From positions 1 through 11,175 of the forward strand of contig CBDUBU010000128.1 in the NCBI GenBank assembly GCA_965365465.1: a DNA stretch of 11,175 nucleotides. Reading direction: 5' to 3'. This DNA comes from CBDUBU01 sp965365465 (GTDB lineage Bacteria; Bacteroidota; Rhodothermia; Rhodothermales; DASSAV01). Under the pieces are notes generated by a model, which was given only the letters and a program-made list of their open reading frames with translations, made no database searches and was not told where the DNA came from. The number at the start of each line of letters is the position of its first letter. Within the stretch, counting starts at the first letter, position 1. Below are positions 1-6,159 of this stretch, one piece after another. A program made the position numbers and the translations under genes.

Positions 1-806
1 GGATGAGCTGGATCGTGTCGCCGGCGTTCCACTCCGCCTCGGCGGAGAGCGAGGTGAGCGTGGGTGATGGCCTCCTGCGCTCCTGCTGCCTCGAAGGCAG
101 CGTCTACGCCGCGTCCTCCTGTTTCGTCAAAGATCCATTCGAGCACATCGCCTTCGCGGGAACTCATTGCTCCTGTAGCGCCCATTTTTTGCGCGAAAGC
201 CAGGCGTTCCGGAATGAGATCCGTCATGAATACTTTGTCGGCGCCTGCGGCCCGTGCGGCAAGCAGGGTGACAAGTCCGATGGGACCGGAGCCGAAAATG
301 GCGACATTCTCACCGATTTCGAGGCGGGCAAGCTTTAGTGCGTGCAGGGCTACGCCGAAGGGTTCCAGGAGCGCAGCCTCAACGAGCGACATTTCATCCG
401 GTATGGGAATACAGCAATGCTCCGGCATGATATGATACTCGTCGAAGATCCCGTTTATCGGGGGCGTTCCCAGAAAGCGAACATTCGGGCAGAGATGGCT
501 CTGTCCTCCCATGCAGAACGCGCAATGGCCACACGGAATGGCCGGTTCGATAGCAACACGGGTTCCGGGAGCCAACTTGACGCCTTTGCCGGCCTTTTCG
601 ACGATGCCTGACGGCTCATGCCCCAACTGGATCGGGTACTCTACAATCTGAGGCCCGATGCGGCCTTCTGCGTAGTAGTGAACGTCGGATCCGCAAACAC
701 CTATGGCGGCCACCTTCAGGCGCACCTCGCCGGGTCCTGGTTCGGGCGGCTCGGGTTGGTCTTGAATTTCGATGGTATGGGGACTGACGAGAACGGCGGC
801 TTTCAT
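1..806 (-). CDS. Zinc-dependent polyol (sorbitol/xylitol-type) dehydrogenase, 3' end outside window
   Basis: Medium-chain alcohol dehydrogenase that probably oxidises a polyol such as sorbitol or xylitol to the ketose with NAD+ in the cytoplasm. About 268 residues are visible, starting at the ATG at 806-804; the family is usually ~340-350. Seen in the sequence: catalytic-zinc Cys38 in GVCGSDVHYY, His63-Glu64 in GHEPSG, and Glu148 in LLEPFG. Structural-zinc cysteines are at 92, 95, 98 and 106 (C-x2-C-x2-C-x7-C). The Rossmann motif is GSGPIG (172-177), and Asp196 after the second strand suggests NAD rather than NADP. The HYY...GRIG stretch is typical of sorbitol/xylitol dehydrogenases. It diverges from xylA, which fits a pentose/polyol role. 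After RRGG (255-258) the reading becomes unlike the family, and a neighbouring frame gives a better continuation, so a small deletion/frameshift near bases 25-33 is possible. The exact substrate cannot be read from the sequence. Confidence 0.9.
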   Translation of the reverse strand, partial: MKAAVLVSPHTIEIQDQPEPPEPGPGEVRLKVAAIGVCGSDVHYYAEGRIGPQIVEYPIQLGHEPSGIVEKAGKGVKLAPGTRVAIEPAIPCGHCAFCMGGQSHLCPNVRFLGTPPINGIFDEYHIMPEHCCIPIPDEMSLVEAALLEPFGVALHALKLARLEIGENVAIFGSGPIGLVTLLAARAAGADKVFMTDLIPERLAFAQKMGATGAMSSREGDVLEWIFDETGGRGVDAAFEAAGAQEAITHAHLALRRGGVERRRHDPAH

Positions 807-839
807 AAAAAATGACTCCGAATGCTAAATAGCCTGTAT

Positions 840-927
840 CTTGTGCAAGATCGCACTTGAAATTGACCACCTGCGATCAATTAATTGAACCGTTTCTAAA
901 TTAGGCGGGGGCGCAGCTTGAAGCAAG
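840..927. promoter_or_regulatory. Divergent control region between the polyol dehydrogenase and xylA, with palindromes
   Basis: The gap 807-983 contains no gene. It holds a perfect 12-base palindrome, TCAATTAATTGA, at 877-888. The half-site AATTGA occurs at 861-866 and 883-888 (22 bases apart, about two helical turns) and inverted at 877-882. Two CTTG-N-CAAG dyads lie at 840-849 and 917-927. Such symmetry between divergent sugar genes is typical of an operator for a shared repressor or activator, but no regulator gene is visible here. I could not pick out a convincing promoter; TAAATTAG at 897-904 resembles the Bacteroidota -7 box TAnnTTTG but has no well-placed TTG upstream. Confidence 0.4.
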
Positions 928-983
928 TTGTTCTCCCGTTAACATGGTTCCTTCCCGAAACCCCTTCCATCAGGTAGAGAAAT

Positions 984-2156
984 ATGACAAACGGAGCTTA
1001 TCAACCCGAACCCGAACACAAATTTACCTTCGGACTGTGGACGGTCGGCAACCCCGGACGCGATCCCTTTGGCGAGCCGGTACGTGCTGCCCTCTCTCCT
1101 GTAGAAATCGTACATCTTTTGGCAGATGTCGGAGCCTATGGCGTGAACCTCCACGACAACGACCTCGTGCCCATTACCGCGACGGCGTCTGAGAAAGACC
1201 GGATTGTAAGCGACTTCAGAAGGGCGCTGGAAGAAACAGGTTTGAAGGTTCCGATGGCAACCACCAACCTGTTCACCGATCCCGCTTTCAAGGACGGCGC
1301 CTTTACGTCCAACGATCCTGCGGTAAGGGCCTACGCGCTCCAGAAAACCATGCGCGCCATGGATATGGGCGTGGACCTCGGCGCCGAGGTCTACGTCTTC
1401 TGGGGAGGACGTGAAGGAACCGAGTCAGACGCCACGAAAGATCCGGTCGAGGCCATCAAGCGCTTTCGGGATGCTTTGAATTTTCTGTGTGCGTACGCGA
1501 CAGATCAGGGATACGACCTCAAGTTTGCGCTTGAAGCCAAGCCCAACGAACCGCGCGGCGACATCTACCTTCCGACGACGGGGGCCATGCTGGGTTTTAT
1601 CGCCACGCTCGATAAGCCGGAAATGGTTGGCGTGAATCCCGAAGTAGCGCATGAGCAAATGGCTGGCCTCAACTTCCTTCATGCTGTGGCGCAGGCCTGG
1701 GATGCCGGCAAGCTCTTCCACATCGACCTGAACGATCAGAACGCAGGGCGGTACGACCAGGATTTTCGCTTTGGCGCTCATAGCTGGAAGCAGGCATTTT
1801 TCCTCGTCAAGTTCCTTGAGGATGTAGGATATCAGGGGTCGCGCCATTTCGATGCCCATGCCTACCGCACGGACGATGCCGAAGGGGTCAAGGACTTTGC
1901 GCGTGGCTGTATGCGCAGCTATCTGATCCTCAAGGAAAAAGCGCAGCAGTTCAGGGAAGATCAGGAAATACAGGCGCTGCTTTCCGAAATCAACAAAACT
2001 CCGGAGGGTCTCCCTGATTTCAGCGGCGCCTATAGCAGGGAAGGATCTGCCAGGCTAAAAGATTATTCTTTCGACCGTGGCTCCCTGGGCCGGCGTGGGC
2101 TTCCCTACGAGAAACTCGACCAGATGGTTTTCGACCTGTTGATGGGAGCCCGGTGA
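984..2156 (+). CDS. xylA: Xylose isomerase (class I, actinobacterial-type)
   Basis: Interconverts D-xylose and D-xylulose, and more weakly D-glucose and D-fructose, in the cytoplasm; a metal-dependent TIM-barrel enzyme, usually a tetramer. The 390 residues match the shorter class I enzymes such as those of Streptomyces and Actinoplanes (~388-394). The active-site set is complete with a constant +3 offset from that numbering: His57 and Asp60 (LHDND), Glu184 and Lys186 (LEAKPNEPRG), Glu220 and His223 (NPEVAHEQ), Asp248 (HIDLND), Asp258 and Asp260 (YDQDFRFG), Asp290 (HFDAH). The C-terminal arm ending in FDLLMGAR matches the tetramer-contact tail of the family. The ATG at 984 leaves a normal N-terminus (FTFGLWTVG at 14-22). 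A weak AGG lies 10-12 bases upstream. It diverges from the polyol dehydrogenase and is followed by a strong hairpin, so it is probably monocistronic. No xylulokinase or transporter lies beside it in this window. Confidence 0.97.
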   Translation: MTNGAYQPEPEHKFTFGLWTVGNPGRDPFGEPVRAALSPVEIVHLLADVGAYGVNLHDNDLVPITATASEKDRIVSDFRRALEETGLKVPMATTNLFTDPAFKDGAFTSNDPAVRAYALQKTMRAMDMGVDLGAEVYVFWGGREGTESDATKDPVEAIKRFRDALNFLCAYATDQGYDLKFALEAKPNEPRGDIYLPTTGAMLGFIATLDKPEMVGVNPEVAHEQMAGLNFLHAVAQAWDAGKLFHIDLNDQNAGRYDQDFRFGAHSWKQAFFLVKFLEDVGYQGSRHFDAHAYRTDDAEGVKDFARGCMRSYLILKEKAQQFREDQEIQALLSEINKTPEGLPDFSGAYSREGSARLKDYSFDRGSLGRRGLPYEKLDQMVFDLLMGAR

Positions 2157-2198
2157 ACCTGACATGGGATAGCAGGAAAAAGAGGATGGACGAAGGGG

Positions 2199-2223
2199 GA
2201 GGGGCGCGCATGGCGCGCCCCTC
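2199..2223 (+). terminator. Strong hairpin after xylA, probable terminator
   Basis: GAGGGGCGCGC (2199-2209), loop ATG, then the exact complement GCGCGCCCCTC (2213-2223): an 11-base perfect GC-rich stem 43 bases after the xylA stop. G-T pairs and a G-C pair can extend it outward. The downstream sequence is pyrimidine-rich for only a few bases and has no run of T, so it may act as a terminator of the weaker kind or as an mRNA-end stabiliser. Confidence 0.65.
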
Positions 2224-2260
2224 TCTGCGTGTGAATCCTGCTCCATAATTCTAACCTTTG

Positions 2261-2276
2261 CATAGCGGCCGCTATG
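2261..2276. promoter_or_regulatory. 16-base palindrome that includes the start codon of the hydrolase gene
   Basis: CATAGCGGCCGCTATG reads identically on both strands, and its last three bases are the ATG of the GH50-like gene. In mRNA it could fold into a six-pair stem with a GGCC loop that buries the AUG. In DNA it could be an operator. Just upstream, TAACCTTTG (2253-2261) is one base too long for the Bacteroidota -7 box TAnnTTTG. The palindrome is seen directly; both roles are inference. Confidence 0.4.
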
Positions 2277-4385
2277 ATTTACCGATTATTCAGCTGGTTT
2301 ATTCTGGGAGCCTGCCTCATGTGCGTCGGCTGCAACCTCCCGGATCGTACGGAGCAGGCGTCTGGTGAAAGCGTTTTGTACACGTTTGATCTGGCGCAGG
2401 TCGCCGCTGAAAACGCTCAGTACGCAACGTACGCCGACGAAAGCCCGCTGAACGCGCCGGGTCTGCGGCTGCGTGCGGAAGTGGGCAGTCCTTCCTTTAG
2501 ACTGCCGGAGGCCGGGAGTGCGCCCTGGGCCGAGGCGAAGTATCTGGTGGCAGATATCTGGCACAATGACCGGCATAGCGATATACTGACCGTTCATTTC
2601 TACGGAGAGAGCCCGGATACTGCCAGGATCTCAGGAAAAATGGGCATCCTGCCCGGTCTAAAAACACGTCTGGTTTTACCGCTTGAATACTTGGACGGGC
2701 AGACCTTTTTTACGGCACGCAGGCCCCGTCAGTTGAAAGGCACGATGCCGGGACGCCGCCTTCCCCCGGAATTGATTTCAGCAGTTACGCTCAGCCTGGA
2801 CCCTGTGGCAGATGACTTTCACCCGGAACTCTGGATCACTGGCTTGCGCCTGACCCGCGATCTGCCTCCGCCTCTTCCTGATGAGAAACCGGTAGTGGAT
2901 TCACTGGGTCAATGGACTGCACGCAACTGGCCGGGAAAAACCACGAGTGAAAGCGAACTGGTAAGCCGGCTAAACACGCTGTATGAGCAGGCGCAGTCCG
3001 CTGCCTTCCCCGATGACTGGAGTCGTTACGGAGGTTGGAAGAAAAAACAATTCAACGCCACTGGCTTCTTTCGCACCGAGCATGACGGCTCACGGTGGTG
3101 GCTCGTTGATCCCGAAGGGTATGCCTTTTACAGTGTGGGCGTCGATGTGATGAATCCGGGGTCGGAGGGACCGTACGAGGGCATGGAAGACCTCTTCTCC
3201 TGGATGCCGCCTCGTGACGGTGTGTATGAAGCATCCTATGGGAAGAGGGCTGAACAGGGTTCAGTCAGTTTTCTTACGGCAAACCTGATACGCGCATTCG
3301 GCAGTGAATGGGAGTCGCGGTGGCAGATAATGACCAGCGGCTTGATGAAGCAGTGGCGTTTTAACACGATTGGCAACTGGTCCAACCCGGACTTCATCCA
3401 GGCTACCGACATGCCTTTCGTTTTGCCCCTGAGCGGCTTCCCCGAAACAGAGTTATCGCTCTACCGAGATTTCCCCGACGTGTTTTCTCCGGAGTACGAT
3501 TCAGCCTCTGTCGTTTTTGCCGCGCAGATGGAGGCTTACCGAGATAATCCTTTTCTCATTGGCTACTTCTTGCGCAACGAGCCGCTCTGGGCCTTTGGCG
3601 ACAACATCATTGCTTCCGAGATGCTGGCTACAAACACGCCTTCCTACACGCGCCGGGCGCTGGTTGCCTGGCTGCGGGAACGCTATCAGAGCGACGCAGC
3701 GGCGTTCTCTCAGGCATGGGCGCGTCCGTTTGATGCTTTTGAAGCGCTGGAAACCGAGGCAATCCTGGACGCTGCCTACCTTTCCGCGCGTGCAGAAACC
3801 GACCTGCGTGCCTTTTCAAAGGTCATGGTAAACGAATACCTCAAACGCCCTTCCGAGGCGCTGCGCCGCGTCGCCCCCAACCACATGAACCTCGGCATCC
3901 GGTACGCGTGGATCAGTTCGGAACTGTGCTACGAGGGAGCCGCGTACGTGGACGTGTTTTCCATCAATGCCTACGAGGAAAAGCCTGATGCAGGAGTCAT
4001 TGAAGAAATAACCCGGCGAACGGGCAAGCCGGTAATGATCGGGGAGTTTCATCACGGCGCCATCGACCGGGGGCTGCCTTCAACCGGGATCAGAGGTGTA
4101 GCCTCGCAGGAGGATCGCGGCATTGCTTACCGGTATTACGTGGAGCAAGGCGCTGCCCTGCCGGGACTGGTCGGGCTGCATTTCTTTCAACTCAACGACC
4201 AGCCCGTGCTCGGTCGTTTCGATGGAGAGAACTACAATATCGGCCTGGTCGATATTTGCAATGTCCCTTACAAGGAACTGACCGAGGCAGCGACCGCCAC
4301 AAATGGAAGCATTTATAGCGTAGCTTCCGGAGAGCAACAACCTGTCCAGCGGCGCGCAGAGAAAATCCCTGATATTTATTTCTGA
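2274..4385 (+). CDS. Agarase-type (GH50-like, clan GH-A) glycoside hydrolase lipoprotein
   Basis: Probable secreted, lipid-anchored glycosidase acting on a galactan or related polysaccharide outside the cytoplasmic membrane. The first 20 residues form a hydrophobic leader ending MCVGC, a plausible though not textbook lipobox with Cys20 as the anchor. Residues ~30-200 look like a beta-sandwich, carbohydrate-binding-like domain (VLYTFDL to ITGLRLTRD). The TIM-barrel part starts near residue 210, with GFFRTEHDGSRWWLVDPEG from 264. Candidate catalytic residues are Glu436 (acid/base, in LRNEPLW) and Glu591 (nucleophile, in IGEFHHG). Their 155-residue spacing is close to that in GH50 beta-agarases. 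NTIGNWSNPDF and LIRAFG also resemble that group. The 703-residue length suits GH50 enzymes with an N-terminal accessory domain. It lies downstream of xylA but is separated by a hairpin. The family call is from memory of motifs; another GH-A family is possible, and the substrate is not determined. Confidence 0.75.
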   Translation: MIYRLFSWFILGACLMCVGCNLPDRTEQASGESVLYTFDLAQVAAENAQYATYADESPLNAPGLRLRAEVGSPSFRLPEAGSAPWAEAKYLVADIWHNDRHSDILTVHFYGESPDTARISGKMGILPGLKTRLVLPLEYLDGQTFFTARRPRQLKGTMPGRRLPPELISAVTLSLDPVADDFHPELWITGLRLTRDLPPPLPDEKPVVDSLGQWTARNWPGKTTSESELVSRLNTLYEQAQSAAFPDDWSRYGGWKKKQFNATGFFRTEHDGSRWWLVDPEGYAFYSVGVDVMNPGSEGPYEGMEDLFSWMPPRDGVYEASYGKRAEQGSVSFLTANLIRAFGSEWESRWQIMTSGLMKQWRFNTIGNWSNPDFIQATDMPFVLPLSGFPETELSLYRDFPDVFSPEYDSASVVFAAQMEAYRDNPFLIGYFLRNEPLWAFGDNIIASEMLATNTPSYTRRALVAWLRERYQSDAAAFSQAWARPFDAFEALETEAILDAAYLSARAETDLRAFSKVMVNEYLKRPSEALRRVAPNHMNLGIRYAWISSELCYEGAAYVDVFSINAYEEKPDAGVIEEITRRTGKPVMIGEFHHGAIDRGLPSTGIRGVASQEDRGIAYRYYVEQGAALPGLVGLHFFQLNDQPVLGRFDGENYNIGLVDICNVPYKELTEAATATNGSIYSVASGEQQPVQRRAEKIPDIYF

Positions 4386-4498
4386 GCGAACCATAGTTGC
4401 ATTGATGGCATCCGGAGCATGATTGGCAAATCGAGCGTATATGCCTCTGAAACGCGTTCGAAATTCAGGAGCCTTTTTGCCGCCAGATAGAGAATAGT

Positions 4499-4882
4499 AT
4501 GGTGCCTTACGTCGCAACCACCGAAGAAATAACAATCACCGTTCGCCCGGTTTACCTGGACAGCCAGTCCGACTTTGCGAGCAAACGATTCGTGTTCGGG
4601 TATTTCATCAAGATCGACAACAACAGCAATGAGGAGGTGCAGTTGCTCCGTCGTCACTGGGTTATCAAGGAAACCCTGGGGCGTATGGAAGAAGTGGAGG
4701 GGGAAGGGGTCATAGGGCAGCAGCCCGTGATTCTTCCAGGTCGTGCTCACGAGTACAACAGCTACGTCGTGTTGCAGTCCTTTGAAGGAACAATGGAAGG
4801 TACGTACCTGATGCAGCGCCCCAACGGTTCCCGTTTCCGGGTTGTGATTCCCTGCTTTTTCCTTCGCGCTGCCGCCAACTGA
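4499..4882 (+). CDS. apaG: ApaG family protein (DUF525 domain)
   Basis: ApaG/CorD-type protein of 127 residues, the usual size (~125), forming a single fibronectin-III-like beta-sandwich in the cytoplasm. In enterobacteria apaG sits with apaH and ksgA, and its loss (corD) affects Co2+ resistance and Mg2+ efflux; its biochemical role is not settled. Seen here: RRHW at 51-54, EVEGEGVIGQQP at 65-76, LPGRAHEY at 79-86 and the FEGTMEGTY block at 95-103, all hallmark stretches of the family. It stands alone, with no apaH or ksgA beside it. There is a 113-base gap from the hydrolase gene and an 11-base gap to the stop of a converging small gene. The ATG at 4499 gives the normal N-terminus; no clear Shine-Dalgarno is present. 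Confidence 0.93.
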   Translation: MVPYVATTEEITITVRPVYLDSQSDFASKRFVFGYFIKIDNNSNEEVQLLRRHWVIKETLGRMEEVEGEGVIGQQPVILPGRAHEYNSYVVLQSFEGTMEGTYLMQRPNGSRFRVVIPCFFLRAAAN

Positions 4883-4893
4883 CCGGACTTCCA

Positions 4894-5154
4894 TCAGATG
4901 ATTTCCACGTCGATCACATAATCGGCGGTTTGCAACTCGATCACGCTGTTTCCTTCCTTCAGGCTGTAACTTTCGATGGATTCAGGAAGCAACTCCTGGG
5001 GCGTGTTCATCTTGAAGAGCGTATCTGCAACGACATACCAGTCCTCCTGCGTCAGGTGAACCGTCGCCTTGCCCTCGTTCGCAACGAAGGGCGCATACTG
5101 GAGAACTTTGTTGAGGTGGTTGATTCCTTGTTTCTGATGCAGGTTCGCGTCCAT
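4894..5154 (-). CDS. Small hypothetical protein, 86 residues
   Basis: Not recognised. I consider it a real gene because its composition is balanced (acidic, hydrophobic and aromatic residues, not the Arg/Ser/Pro-rich look of antisense shadows) and its third codon positions are mostly G or C, as in its neighbours. It also fills the space between apaG and thyA exactly: its stop is 11 bases from the apaG stop, and its ATG faces thyA. No signal peptide or membrane segment is seen; it is a probable small cytoplasmic acidic protein, ending YVIDVEII. An AGG lies 8-10 bases before the ATG. The frame stays open for 36 codons further upstream (5155-5262) but has no ATG, GTG or TTG there, so the start given is the only ordinary one. 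The plus-strand ORF over the same bases looks less protein-like. Confidence 0.6.
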   Translation of the reverse strand: MDANLHQKQGINHLNKVLQYAPFVANEGKATVHLTQEDWYVVADTLFKMNTPQELLPESIESYSLKEGNSVIELQTADYVIDVEII

Positions 5155-5286
5155 ATCTTTACCTGGAGGATATACATTGTGCGCTTTGTTGCCGGTCTCC
5201 GGAAAACGGTGATCGACCTGAACTCGTTCCGGATGGCCGGGTTGAGTGAGCGCATATTCTTGTCACATTAAAGTCGCCGTGCGAGC

Positions 5287-6081
5287 ATGAAGCAGTATCT
5301 GGATTATTTGCGACACATCCGAAGCCATGGGGTGCGAAAGGATGACCGGACAGGCACCGGAACGCTCAGCGTCTTTGGATACCAGATGCGGTTTGATCTG
5401 AAGGAGGGTTTTCCGGTAGTAACGACGAAGAAACTGCATCTCAGGAGCATCATCCACGAACTGCTCTGGTTTTTGCAGGGCGACACCAATATCCAGTACC
5501 TGAAAGAGCATGGGGTGACCATCTGGGACGAATGGGCTGATGCCGACGGCAATCTGGGTCCCGTCTACGGCAAACAGTGGCGCCGGTGGGAAGGGAAAGA
5601 CGGCGCCGTCATCGACCAGATGCAGCAAGTCATCAGCCAGATCCAGAGAAATCCAGACTCTCGCCGTTTGTTGGTAAGCGCCTGGAAAGTAGACGAGTTG
5701 CCGGCTATGGCGCTTCCGCCGTGTCACGTGCTTTTCCAGTTTTACGTTGCAGAAGGCAGGCTATCGTGCCAGTTGTACCAGCGCAGCGTCGACAGCTTCC
5801 TCGGACTCCCTTTCAACATCGTTTCCTATGCCTTACTTACCCACCTTGTAGCCCAGCAATGCAACCTGGACGTTGGAGATTTCGTCTGGACAGGGGGAGA
5901 TTGCCACATTTACCTGAATCACCTGGAGCAGGTGGACGAGCAGCTTTCGCGCCTCCCTTTTCCGCTTCCGAAACTGCACATCAAGAGAAAGCCGCCTTCT
6001 CTTTTCGCGTATCGGCATGAGGATTTCGAAATCGTTGACTACAAATTTCATCCCCCAATCAAGGCCCCGATCGCCGTTTGA
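5287..6081 (+). CDS. thyA: Thymidylate synthase
   Basis: Makes dTMP from dUMP using 5,10-methylenetetrahydrofolate as carbon donor and reductant, releasing dihydrofolate; a cytoplasmic homodimer essential for DNA synthesis. At 264 residues it is the same length as the E. coli enzyme and aligns without gaps by eye. Seen: DRTGTGTLS near the N-terminus (phosphate-binding Arg), HELLWFLQGDTN, WDEWAD and GPVYGKQW. The catalytic Cys146 lies in LPPCHVLFQ, followed by QLYQRSVD, FNIVSYALL, GDFVWTGGDCH and the conserved C-terminus IKAPIAV. The usual partner folA (dihydrofolate reductase) is not beside it; the next gene encodes an unrelated lipoprotein. The promoter must lie in 5155-5286, shared with the divergent small gene; I could not define its boxes. 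Confidence 0.98.
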   Translation: MKQYLDYLRHIRSHGVRKDDRTGTGTLSVFGYQMRFDLKEGFPVVTTKKLHLRSIIHELLWFLQGDTNIQYLKEHGVTIWDEWADADGNLGPVYGKQWRRWEGKDGAVIDQMQQVISQIQRNPDSRRLLVSAWKVDELPAMALPPCHVLFQFYVAEGRLSCQLYQRSVDSFLGLPFNIVSYALLTHLVAQQCNLDVGDFVWTGGDCHIYLNHLEQVDEQLSRLPFPLPKLHIKRKPPSLFAYRHEDFEIVDYKFHPPIKAPIAV

Positions 6082-6159
6082 TTTGTGGCAATAGGTCTTT
6101 TGGCTCGGCAAAGGGCTGAAACGGCGGAGCGTAATACATCTCAAGGCATCACAAAGCAT

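Noticed and set aside
3..611. Overlapping plus-strand open frames over the first 600 bases
   Set aside because: The minus strand encodes a dehydrogenase with intact zinc and NAD motifs over the same bases; the plus-strand frames are Ser/Ala/Arg-rich shadows.
807..983. A sigma-70-like or Bacteroidota promoter upstream of xylA
   Set aside because: TAAATTAG and several TTG triplets occur, but no pair has acceptable spacing.
4930..5271. Plus-strand open frame of 113 codons between apaG and thyA
   Set aside because: The minus-strand 86-residue frame has better amino-acid balance and codon third positions; both cannot readily be genes.
6085..6159. GTG start of the TPR lipoprotein 25 codons earlier
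   Set aside because: It would place 25 polar residues before the lipoprotein signal peptide, which would no longer be N-terminal.
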